Assembly: GCA_027452165.1 (NCBI GenBank)
Contig: DAIDGX010000003.1
Span: 237,617 to 301,616, forward strand
Source: Vulcanimicrobiota bacterium
GTDB lineage: Bacteria > Vulcanimicrobiota > Vulcanimicrobiia > Vulcanimicrobiales > Vulcanimicrobiaceae
DNA: 64,000 nt
Reading direction: 5' to 3'
A program made the position numbers and the translations under genes. Below the pieces are notes generated by a model. That model had not been told where the DNA came from and searched no databases. It was given only the letters and a program-made list of their open reading frames with translations. Below are positions 44,573 to 52,688 of the stretch, piece by piece. Numbering within the stretch: position 1 is the first letter of the stretch; each line of letters starts with the position of its first letter.

Positions 44573-45348
44573 GCGCCGTTCGCGATCAACCACTGCGCGA
44601 GCACCTCGACCGACTCCGGACGCTCGCGGTGCGGCGCGTGCCCGCACGCATCGAGCACGAGGCGATCGACGCGCCCGGCACACCCGCGCGCGATCACATC
44701 CACTTGCGCAAGCGTACCATACTCGTCGTCCGCACCTTGCACGGCGAAGACGGGCGCCTCGATCGAGGGCAGCGACGCCTCGATGTTCCAGGAGCGGAAC
44801 TCCCCCGAAAGCCAGATATCGTTCCACCCGTAAAACGTGTGATCGACGTCGCGATGGTGGCGCGCCATGCGTTCGCGCAACGTCGTTGCGCCGTATTGCG
44901 CGCGAATCGCGCTGATGCTGCGGATGGAGAGGTCTTCGACGAATACGTGCGGAGCCTCGAGCGCAAGCGCCCGGACGTTGCGCGGATGCGCCCCTGCATA
45001 GAGCAGCGCAATCGACGCGCCGTCGCTATGCCCAAAGAGAATCGGCCGCTCGATCCGCGCGGAGCCGAGCATCGCGGGCAACACCTCGAACGCCTCGCGA
45101 TGCATATATGTCACCGCTCGCGGGCCGTCGAGAAGATCGGAGAAGCCGTTCCCGCGCCGCGAGTACACGAGCGCGCCGAATCCCGTTCGCGCGCTGATGC
45201 GCTCGGGAACGTCACGCCAGAGCTGAAGCGATCCAAGCCCTTCGTGGAGATACACGACGGTCGGCGCATCCGCGCGCGCAGGCGCCATGCGAGCAACCTC
45301 GAGTTCGACGCCGCCGATCGGCCAACGCTCGATCTCGAACGCGCTCAT
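44569..45348 (-). CDS. Alpha/beta hydrolase
   Basis: 259 residues from ATG 45348, whose first base is the last base of the preceding stop (TGATG). Features are VYLHEGLGSLQLW (oxyanion), nucleophile elbow GHSDGAS, acid in VQGADDEYGTLAQ and His in ACGHAPHRERPESV. This is the pattern of MhpC/proline-iminopeptidase-like hydrolases. The substrate is unknown. It is coupled to the FkbM methyltransferase gene. Confidence 0.88.
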   Translation of the reverse strand: MSAFEIERWPIGGVELEVARMAPARADAPTVVYLHEGLGSLQLWRDVPERISARTGFGALVYSRRGNGFSDLLDGPRAVTYMHREAFEVLPAMLGSARIERPILFGHSDGASIALLYAGAHPRNVRALALEAPHVFVEDLSIRSISAIRAQYGATTLRERMARHHRDVDHTFYGWNDIWLSGEFRSWNIEASLPSIEAPVFAVQGADDEYGTLAQVDVIARGCAGRVDRLVLDACGHAPHRERPESVEVLAQWLIANGA

Positions 45349-46178
45349 CAGATGCGGCCCCGCAGATGCGGTTCGAAACGCGCGTACCACTGCGGTGAGA
45401 TCGCAAGGAAGTTCGAGTACTCGAAGTACTCCTCGTAGCGCGCGTAATCGAGTTCGTATAAGCCGTCGCGCTTGAGCAAGAAGACGCGGTACCCCGCCTC
45501 CTCGAGGAAGCGATACATGCCAAAGAGCGTCTCGGCGGCAAGCTGCCAGCTACGATTGTATTCGAATTGCACAACGCCGATGCGCTGCGCGCGTAACAGC
45601 GCGGCAGGGCCGCGAATCACGCGCGCGTCGAAGCCCTCCGCATCGATCTTGACCATATCCGCGCCGTCCCACCCGGTGCGCGCAACGACCTCATCGAGCG
45701 TAAGCACCTCCACCGTGCGCGTGGTGCCTTCGATATGACCAAGGCCCGGCACGAGCGTGCTGCCGCGTCCGGCGTCGCGTTCCTCGACGAAGGCCATGGT
45801 TGTCCGGCGGTCGCCGAGCGCGGCCTCGACGATCGTCACACGCGGGTCGCTCGCAAAGCGCGCGCGCAATGATAGGAGCGCGCTCGACGACGGCTCGCAT
45901 GCGATCGCCGCGATCTCGCCGCGCGCCTGCGCAAGCGCGCCTGCAAGCCAATCGCCCACATTCGCGCCGACATCGACGAGGCGCGCGGCTTCGGTTGCGA
46001 CGAGCGCGCGAACCCAACCCTCGCCCGTCTCGGCAACGTCGGGGCTCTCGGCGAGATGATACTTGATCACGCAGCGCGCTTGATTGCGTACGAGCACGGC
46101 AAGACGCACCAGTCGGGGTGACCGGGCGATCAGGCGCTGAAGACGATCCGCCACGCGATAGATCATGCCGACCTTCAT
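45348..46178 (-). CDS. FkbM-family methyltransferase
   Basis: 276 residues. The SAM-binding motif is LVDVGANVGDWLAGAL (about 67-82), with EPSSSALLSLRARF following. The FkbM family core MVKIDAEGFDARVIRG is present. These enzymes O-methylate sugars or polyketides. A TACAAT box lies 8 nt before the ATG at 46178, so the leader is at most a base or two. No glycosyltransferases are next to it, so the substrate is unclear. Confidence 0.88.
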   Translation of the reverse strand: MKVGMIYRVADRLQRLIARSPRLVRLAVLVRNQARCVIKYHLAESPDVAETGEGWVRALVATEAARLVDVGANVGDWLAGALAQARGEIAAIACEPSSSALLSLRARFASDPRVTIVEAALGDRRTTMAFVEERDAGRGSTLVPGLGHIEGTTRTVEVLTLDEVVARTGWDGADMVKIDAEGFDARVIRGPAALLRAQRIGVVQFEYNRSWQLAAETLFGMYRFLEEAGYRVFLLKRDGLYELDYARYEEYFEYSNFLAISPQWYARFEPHLRGRI

Positions 46179-46279
46179 GGGCGCTCATTGTACGGTGGCA
46201 CAGCGCGGCACCCATGCCGCCCGTCGGCATCAAAGCAGAAACTTTTCCGCCCTGCGTCGAAAACCACAATAGAGAGGCC

Positions 46280-46948
46280 ATGTTGAACGACCTGATTACG
46301 TTTTTCACGGGAGCGCCGCAGAACCGCCGGAAGTACCCCCGGCGGCCGGGCCCGTTTCCCGCCTGGGTCGCGGTCGGGAACCAGTGGGCTCCCTGTGCGT
46401 GCTTGGACATTTCAGGAAGCGGCCTCGGCGTGGTAACCGGGGCGGCCCTCCCCGATGAGGCAAACTTCCGCGTCAAACTCGAGAGCCGCAACATCACCAT
46501 CCGGGCGAAGCGCGTGTGGACGCAACCGGGACAATCGCAAGGGAAGCCGGCCTGGCGTTATGGCTTAACCTTCACCGGTATCAGCGCCGACGACTGGGAC
46601 GCGCTCGTGCGCTTCTGCAACAACGAGGCGGTCGTCGTCGAGAACAAGGCACAAAAAGAACTCGAACTCGTCAAGCTCAAAGCCGACGACGTGGACCGCC
46701 TCATCCCGAAGCGACTGCAGGATCAACTGCTCGCGATGCTCGTCTCGCGTGGCCGCCTCGCGCCGATCACCGAGAAGACCCCGCTCGTGCAATATGCGTA
46801 CGGCGGCGTGGTGAAGCGCCAAGGCAAGGCGCTCCATCGCCTGGCGATTCACTCGCGCGTCGTCGATACCACGACCGGCGAGACCCGCGCGTTCGACACC
46901 CGCTTCTTCTTCGACGATCAGGGGACCAACGTCCAGATGGATGAGTAG
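46280..46948 (+). CDS. PilZ-domain protein with C-terminal extension
   Basis: 222 residues from ATG 46280 with AGAGG 4 nt upstream. The PilZ cyclic-di-GMP site is complete: RRKYPRR (R-x3-R-type) near residue 16 and CLDISGSGLGVV (D-x-S-x-x-G) near 40. A ~100-residue C-terminal extension (about 115-222) contains a Lys/Asp-rich helix (ELELVKLKADDVDRLIPKRL) and a final beta region not seen in minimal PilZ proteins. It probably binds cyclic-di-GMP set by the nearby EAL proteins and may act on the secretin-based machine 2 kb downstream. Confidence 0.85.
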   Translation: MLNDLITFFTGAPQNRRKYPRRPGPFPAWVAVGNQWAPCACLDISGSGLGVVTGAALPDEANFRVKLESRNITIRAKRVWTQPGQSQGKPAWRYGLTFTGISADDWDALVRFCNNEAVVVENKAQKELELVKLKADDVDRLIPKRLQDQLLAMLVSRGRLAPITEKTPLVQYAYGGVVKRQGKALHRLAIHSRVVDTTTGETRAFDTRFFFDDQGTNVQMDE

Positions 46949-47023
46949 CGGCCGGAGGCGACCCCCGTCATTGACGACAAGGGCCCTCCTGTGGGATACT
47001 GCGCCGACTCCCCCCGAAAGAAG

Positions 47024-48211
47024 ATGACCATTACTACGTTCGATCAGCTCGGTCTGAAGCCGGAGCTGCTCCGCGCGCTCGCGGACCTAAAATTCACCTC
47101 ACCGACCCCGATTCAAGCGCAGGCGATCCCACCCGCTCTCGAGGGTCGTGACATCCTCGGTAGCGCCCAAACCGGTAGCGGAAAGACCGCAGCCTTTGGC
47201 TTACCGATCATCTCGGCATTGCTCGATCGCCCGCGCGGCACGACGCAGGCGCTCATCCTCGCGCCGACGCGCGAACTCGCAGAACAGATTACCGTTCACC
47301 TAAAAGAACTCGCCAAACACACGCCGATTCGCGTCGCTGCGGTGTATGGCGGCGTCGGCTTCGGCCCGCAGCTCACCGCGCTCAAACGCGGAACCGAGAT
47401 CATCGTCGCAACGCCCGGCCGCCTGCTCGACCACATGCGCGAAGGCAACGCACGTCTGAACGACGTGTCGATCCTCGTCCTCGACGAAGCGGATCGTATG
47501 TTGGACATGGGCTTTTTGCCATCGGTGCGCCGCATTCTCGGTATGCTCCAGCGCGAGCGCCAAACGCTCTTTTTCTCAGCAACCCTCCCACCGGCGATCG
47601 CCGCGCTCGTGCGCGACATGCTGCACGATCCGGTACGCGTCGAGCTCGCGGTGCAGACCGCGCATATCGAGACGCTAACACAGCGTTTGTACGCCGTGCC
47701 GCAGGAAAAAAAGACCGAGTTGCTGCTAGAGTTGCTCAAAGACAACAACATCTATACCGCAATCGCGTTCACGCGCACCAAAGCGCGGGCCAACCGCCTT
47801 GCGGCCGCGCTCTCCAAGAGCGGCGTTCCGACCGAACTGCTGCATGGCGATCGTTCGCAAGCGCAACGCACGCGCGCGCTCGATAGCCTGAAGAAGGCGA
47901 AAGTTCGCGTGCTCGTGGCGACGGATATCGCAGCGCGCGGCATCGACGTCGCCGAACTCGGGCACGTCATCAACTACGACGTGCCGCTCGCCGCCGAAGA
48001 CTACGTGCATCGCGTGGGACGTACCGCACGCGCCCAAGCCTCGGGCGACGCGATCACCTTCGTAGCATTCGACGAAGAGCCGCTGATCCATAAAATCGAA
48101 TACGTGCTGGGCCGCAAGCTCGACCGCGAAGTTAACCCGCTCTTTCCAGCCATAGCGCCCGTTGCGCCCAAGCCCCGCCGGGTCTTTAGTTCGCGGCCGC
48201 GTCGCCGCTAA
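47024..48211 (+). CDS. DEAD-box ATP-dependent RNA helicase
   Basis: 395 residues from ATG 47024 (GAAAGAAG just upstream). Motifs are in order: Q motif FTSPTPIQAQAIP, motif I AQTGSGKT, Ia PTRELAEQ, II DEAD in LVLDEADRMLDMGF, III SAT in FFSATLPP, V ATDIAARGID and VI HRVGRTARA. The basic tail (PKPRRVFSSRPRRR) resembles RhlE. Likely functions are ribosome assembly or RNA turnover. Confidence 0.95.
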   Translation: MTITTFDQLGLKPELLRALADLKFTSPTPIQAQAIPPALEGRDILGSAQTGSGKTAAFGLPIISALLDRPRGTTQALILAPTRELAEQITVHLKELAKHTPIRVAAVYGGVGFGPQLTALKRGTEIIVATPGRLLDHMREGNARLNDVSILVLDEADRMLDMGFLPSVRRILGMLQRERQTLFFSATLPPAIAALVRDMLHDPVRVELAVQTAHIETLTQRLYAVPQEKKTELLLELLKDNNIYTAIAFTRTKARANRLAAALSKSGVPTELLHGDRSQAQRTRALDSLKKAKVRVLVATDIAARGIDVAELGHVINYDVPLAAEDYVHRVGRTARAQASGDAITFVAFDEEPLIHKIEYVLGRKLDREVNPLFPAIAPVAPKPRRVFSSRPRRR

Positions 48212-48258
48212 ACGCAAGCGAGCCAGGGCGCTCGTCGCCTGTGGGCCAAATAGCGCTC

Positions 48259-49791
48259 ATGCGTCGCTATTTGGTGGTCTGTGCCACCGTGATCTCGCTC
48301 TTGTCGCTTGCCGTCCCGTCTTTGCACGCAGCCGCTCGCGAGACCGAACTCGTGTCGTACAGCGAGAGTCCAGCCGCCGACGGCAGCGTCGAGCTGATCC
48401 TCGATTTCGACGGATTCGCCCCGTCGTGGCAGATCGTACACGCGAAACGCGGCGACGTGAAGGTGCTGCTCTTCGGGGTCGAACGCGGGCCTGGACTTCC
48501 GGGCATCTTTACACCCGCGGGCGAGATCGCGTCGGCCAAGATCGCGCCGTTCGCCGGTGTCGGCCTGCTCGTCGATCTGCGCCTGAAGACCGATGTCACG
48601 CCGCGTGCCGAAAGCGCCGGCTCGCGTATCGTGGTCCACATTCCCGCCTATCGCAGCGATCTCGAGGCGCATCTGCCCGGCCCCGTGCCGGCGGCGGCGA
48701 GCGGCGTTAAGATCATCCCCCTTTCATACGCCGACGTAAGCGAGGTGGCCGGGCTGATCAAAGGCGGCATAGCCGTACCGTCGGTCGATAACTTCAGCGC
48801 ACAATCGCCGTTTGCACAACCGACGCCCAATTCATCGATGTCATCGAGCTCTCCGACGCAAAACTCGCAAACGCCAAGCTACGTCACGCTACCCACGTAC
48901 GCGCTGATCCCGAAAGATACGCCGCTCGGCGTCTATGTCAACGATCATGTAAGCGTCGATCGCCGGTTGAACGCGGTGATCTTGCGTGGCACCCCCGCCG
49001 AGATTGCACCGTACGAGCGCCTGATCTCGCTCGTCGATCGCCCACAGCGCAGCGTGCTCTTCGAGACGCAGATCGTCGAGCTCACCCAGACCGGCGCGTA
49101 CAACCTCGGCCTAAATTTCTCACCTAGCGGGCAGATGGCGACCGCAACGTTCAATGCGGGTACGGCTCTTGGCTCCTCGACACTTGCCGGAAAGCCCTCC
49201 ACCTCGCTCGCGCTCAGCGCGCAGTTGCAGGCGTTGCAGCAATCCGGACAAGCCAAGATCCTCGCGCAACCACGCATCCTCGCGATCGACAACCGCATGG
49301 CCGCAATCCTTTCCGGCGAAGCGGTGCCGATCTTCACCTCGGTCGTCGTCCCCTCCGGCGGCACGACGATCTTGCAACAGCAACTCCAGTACATCAACGT
49401 CGGGGTGAGCCTCGAAATCTTGCCGCGCATCGCCGCGGACGGCACCGTTACCGCAAACATCTTCTCCGAGGTCTCAAGCATCCTGAGCTACGTTCAAACC
49501 GCACCGCGTATCGCGGTGCGCCAAGAACTCACCGCAGCAACGGTCAAGAACGGACAGTCGGTCTTGATCGGCGGACTCTTACAGGATCAGGAGATCAAGA
49601 CGCTGAGCAAAGTTCCCGGCCTCGGCGATATTCCGATCCTCGGAGCCTTCTTCAAGCAGACGCTCTCGACGACCCAAAAGACCAATCTCTACCTCGTCAT
49701 CACGCCACACGTCCTCTCGAACACGGCGGTTAGCGGCGCCGTCCCGGGGGCGCACGGCGCGGGCGCGTCTTCCGTCGCACCTCCCCGCTAG
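48259..49791 (+). CDS. Secretin, PilQ/GspD-like
   Basis: 510 residues from ATG 48259, with a signal peptide ending PSLHA. An AMIN-like beta region (about 30-140) is followed by one STN/N1-like domain with a Ser/Asn/Gln linker (ITSFAQPTPNSSMSSSSP-type). The C-terminal secretin domain starts near residue 280: VLFETQIVELTQTGAYNLG, GEAVPIFTSVVVPSGG, VSLEILPRIAADGTV and NGQSVLIGGLLQDQE. It forms a multimeric outer-membrane pore for type IV pili or type II secretion. No pilM-P or other pilus genes are adjacent. The last 62 bp overlap the convergent helicase gene. Confidence 0.9.
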   Translation: MRRYLVVCATVISLLSLAVPSLHAAARETELVSYSESPAADGSVELILDFDGFAPSWQIVHAKRGDVKVLLFGVERGPGLPGIFTPAGEIASAKIAPFAGVGLLVDLRLKTDVTPRAESAGSRIVVHIPAYRSDLEAHLPGPVPAAASGVKIIPLSYADVSEVAGLIKGGIAVPSVDNFSAQSPFAQPTPNSSMSSSSPTQNSQTPSYVTLPTYALIPKDTPLGVYVNDHVSVDRRLNAVILRGTPAEIAPYERLISLVDRPQRSVLFETQIVELTQTGAYNLGLNFSPSGQMATATFNAGTALGSSTLAGKPSTSLALSAQLQALQQSGQAKILAQPRILAIDNRMAAILSGEAVPIFTSVVVPSGGTTILQQQLQYINVGVSLEILPRIAADGTVTANIFSEVSSILSYVQTAPRIAVRQELTAATVKNGQSVLIGGLLQDQEIKTLSKVPGLGDIPILGAFFKQTLSTTQKTNLYLVITPHVLSNTAVSGAVPGAHGAGASSVAPPR

Positions 49792-51673
49792 TCCGCTTCG
49801 CCGATTTGCGATGCGCTCCGCGCGCGAGTAACGCCGCGTGGATGTCATCGTCGATGCGCTCGCGCACGGCGGCGATATCCGCGTGATTGCGATACACGTC
49901 GGGAAAGCGTTGCGCGAGCCACAGATAGAGCGTCGCAAGGCGCGAGCGATCTTCGTAGGCGAGCAAACGGTCGCGCGAACCGCCGTCGAGCATCAATTCG
50001 AAACCATCTACCACACCGTCGCGCGCGTGCTGTACGCCCCATTGCGCAAGCACCGCGAGCCCCGGCCCTCGCGTGCTGACGGGCGCTCGACTATACGTGC
50101 ATCGCACCTCGAGCGGCAAGTCAAGAAACCCCTCGGTGAACTCGAGCACGTTTGCGACCTCGATCGTGTCGCTGAGATCGGCAATGCGTAAACCGATGTC
50201 GGCCTCGCGCAAGACGCGTTCTTGAAAGAACTGCAAGAGCCGGCCGACGCGGTTGGTGCCGATGATCCCCGAGAGCCGCCGCAGGTGATCGTCGGTTGGC
50301 GAGATCCAAATCGGTCCATCGGTGACCGCGACGTCGTGACGTTCGATACAACGCTTCAAGAGCCCGAAATGGCGCCGATCGAGCGCCGTCACGAGTCCTT
50401 CCTCGTGAATGCCATAGCGTCCGGCACGTCCGGCGATCTGTCGAATCTCCTGCGGGGTCAAGACGCGCTCTTCGATGCCGTCGAACTTTTCGAGCGTTGC
50501 AAAGACGATGCGCCGGATCGGAAGGTTGAGCCCGAGACCGATCGCGTCGGTCGCGACCAGCACGTCGGCCGCACCGGTACGAAAGCGCTCGGCCTCGCGT
50601 CGTCGCACAAGCGGCGAGAGCGAGCCATAGATCGCGGCCGAAGTAAAGCCACGCCGCCCAACCTCGCCCTGCAACTCGACGACCGCGTTGCGGGAGAAGC
50701 CCACGAGCGCATCGCCGCGACGCAGGTCGGCGAGCGTGATTGGCGGAGCGATCCGTAGCGGATTCTTACGCTCGAAACGCCGCACCGAGAGCGCGCCACC
50801 GACGCGGCTCACGAGACGCTTCGCCGCTCGCAGCCCCTCTTCCGATCCGCACAGCAGCACGCGCGTCGCGCGAACCGCCGTGATCGCGAGGGTCCACGCC
50901 CAGCCGCGTTGCGCGTCCTCGAGCATCTGCACCTCGTCGATGACCGCAACATCGTGCTCACGCGAGAGGTCGAGCATCTCGACGGTCGCGCTCACATGTT
51001 GGGCTTCCGGCTGCACGATGCGTTCTTCGCCCGTAACAAGCGACGCCGGCGTGCCAAGCTCGTTGAGGCGTTCGTACACTTCAAGTGCGAGCAGGCGCAA
51101 CGGCGCAAGATAGACACCGCGTTCGGCGGCGCAAAGCGCTTCGATTGCCGCATGCGTCTTGCCCGAGTTGGTGGGACCGACGAAGTACTCAAAGGTACGC
51201 GCTTGGGTCGTATAGCCTTCCAGATAAAACGAGAGCCCGAGTTCGGCTTCAACACGATCGTCCAAGCGCCGGTTCTCGAGCGCCTGATAGGTCTGCGTAA
51301 GCGCGCGACGCGCATCCTCGAGCGCGGTGAAGAACGAGCCTCGCTCGAAGACGTGCATGCACTCCACGTCGTCGGGCCGGCTTAGAATCTTCTTGGCCGT
51401 ATGCTCCATCGTGTGCGCGAAAAGTTCCATCGTCGGGCCGACGATGGCGTCGGCCGCCGCGCGCCCGGCAGCCTCATCGGAGGGCTCGGGAATCGTAATC
51501 GAGACGCCGCCGCGCACGAGCAGGGTGCGCGCTCCGAGCAACAACTCACGTTCGCACGGGACGGCTACCGTCTCCCGATTGATCCACTTCCACCCAAGGC
51601 GTTCCACGGAACGCCGAAGCTTCGCGCGTGCAGCCTTCTCCGAGGGTTCCGGAGCGCCCGTCTCTTCATTCAT
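49730..51673 (-). CDS. Suv3-like superfamily 2 RNA helicase
   Basis: 647 residues from ATG 51673. Walker A is VGPTNSGKT (166-173), motif II is VAVIDEVQMLED (DEVQ), and C-terminal motifs include VLVATDAIGLGLNLP and IRQIAGRAGRYG. This matches mitochondrial SUV3 and its bacterial homologues, 3'-5' RNA helicases that work with a degradosome exonuclease. The final 20 residues are strongly basic (RRKTRPRRAPPGRRR) and are encoded antisense to the secretin C-terminus. An N-terminal extension to 51865 is open but opposes the next gene. Confidence 0.87.
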   Translation of the reverse strand: MNEETGAPEPSEKAARAKLRRSVERLGWKWINRETVAVPCERELLLGARTLLVRGGVSITIPEPSDEAAGRAAADAIVGPTMELFAHTMEHTAKKILSRPDDVECMHVFERGSFFTALEDARRALTQTYQALENRRLDDRVEAELGLSFYLEGYTTQARTFEYFVGPTNSGKTHAAIEALCAAERGVYLAPLRLLALEVYERLNELGTPASLVTGEERIVQPEAQHVSATVEMLDLSREHDVAVIDEVQMLEDAQRGWAWTLAITAVRATRVLLCGSEEGLRAAKRLVSRVGGALSVRRFERKNPLRIAPPITLADLRRGDALVGFSRNAVVELQGEVGRRGFTSAAIYGSLSPLVRRREAERFRTGAADVLVATDAIGLGLNLPIRRIVFATLEKFDGIEERVLTPQEIRQIAGRAGRYGIHEEGLVTALDRRHFGLLKRCIERHDVAVTDGPIWISPTDDHLRRLSGIIGTNRVGRLLQFFQERVLREADIGLRIADLSDTIEVANVLEFTEGFLDLPLEVRCTYSRAPVSTRGPGLAVLAQWGVQHARDGVVDGFELMLDGGSRDRLLAYEDRSRLATLYLWLAQRFPDVYRNHADIAAVRERIDDDIHAALLARGAHRKSAKRTSGEVRRKTRPRRAPPGRRR

Positions 51674-51748
51674 CTCCGAGCGGTGTTTCCTCGCGTCTCC
51701 CGCCGTGCCCGCCAGGGATCGCTTCCGCGGCGGACAAAGGCGCCTCGC

Positions 51749-51979
51749 ATGAGTGTTTGTTGCGTCTCCTGCGGTGCTGCGTGCGCAGCATCGGCTGCGA
51801 GTTGTGCGGCCTGCGGAGCCGCGATTGCCGGAGCCGTCGCGGCCACCGCCGCGGCCGAATCGCACGATCTTTCGGCGGCAACATCGTCGCCGGCGAACAC
51901 CTCGCGCGGAGCCTTGATCCTTGCGCTCGCGATCCTCATCGCGCTCGCGGCCATCGCGCTAATCGTCGCGCATCGCTAG
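51749..51979 (+). CDS. Zinc-ribbon membrane-anchored small protein
   Basis: 76 residues from ATG 51749 (AAAGG upstream). A CxxC-x10-CxxC zinc ribbon at the N-terminus (CVSCG and CAACGA) leads through an Ala/Ser linker to a single TM helix near the C-terminus (LILALAILIALAAIALIV). This layout is common for small membrane-anchored zinc-ribbon proteins of unknown role. It lies 4 bp before the TMEM175-like gene, so the two are probably co-transcribed. The sequence is low in complexity, so significance should be judged by conservation. Confidence 0.65.
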   Translation: MSVCCVSCGAACAASAASCAACGAAIAGAVAATAAAESHDLSAATSSPANTSRGALILALAILIALAAIALIVAHR

Positions 51980-51983
51980 TTCC

Positions 51984-52571
51984 ATGCGGTTCTTCACCGA
52001 ATCCGAACGTCTCGAGGCCTTCAGCGACGGTGTGCTTGCCGTCATCATCACGATCATGGTGCTCGAGATTCGCCCGCCATCGGGAGCGACATTTGCGGCC
52101 ATTCTCGAAGCCGCTCCAGGGGTCGGCCTCTACGCGCTGAGCTTCGTTTTTATCGGCATCTACTGGAACAACCACCATCACATGCTGCGCGCGAGCAAAG
52201 GTATCGATGGTGCCTCGATGTGGGCGAATCTCCATCTTCTGTTCTGGCTCTCGCTCGTGCCGTTCTCAACACAGTGGCTCGGAGCGCACTTCGGTGCGGT
52301 CGCTCCGACCGCGCTGTACGCGACGATCTTTCTGTTGTGCGCGATCGCATGGTCGATCCTCCAGTGGTTCTTGCAGCGGTTGAACGGTCCGGATACGCCG
52401 TTTGCACGGGCAGTGGCAGCCGATGTAAAGGGGAAATCGTCGATCGTGCTCTACATGATCGCGATTGCGCTGGCATTTGTTCTGCCGCTCGCGAGCTACG
52501 CGCTGCTCGTGATCGTCGCGACGATGTGGTTCGTGCCGGATCGCCGCTTCGAGGCGCTCATCGATCGCTAG
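51984..52571 (+). CDS. TMEM175-family (DUF1211) potassium channel-like protein
   Basis: 195 residues. The first helix has the family signature RLEAFSDGVLAVIITIMVLE. The second group starts IYWNNHHHMLRASKGID, also typical of bacterial TMEM175. Six TM helices can be counted, matching the bacterial form, which assembles as a tetramer to make a potassium channel. It follows the zinc-ribbon gene by 4 bp. Confidence 0.9.
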   Translation: MRFFTESERLEAFSDGVLAVIITIMVLEIRPPSGATFAAILEAAPGVGLYALSFVFIGIYWNNHHHMLRASKGIDGASMWANLHLLFWLSLVPFSTQWLGAHFGAVAPTALYATIFLLCAIAWSILQWFLQRLNGPDTPFARAVAADVKGKSSIVLYMIAIALAFVLPLASYALLVIVATMWFVPDRRFEALIDR

Positions 52572-52688
52572 GTGCCGTGACGCTCCCGGCGGACCCGCCG
52601 CTCCGCCGAGGAATGCCGCTCGTCTGATCGGAGGCTGATCCGTCAGAGGGCAAGACGTCACCTTCGGGATCGTTGAGCCGTTTGGACC

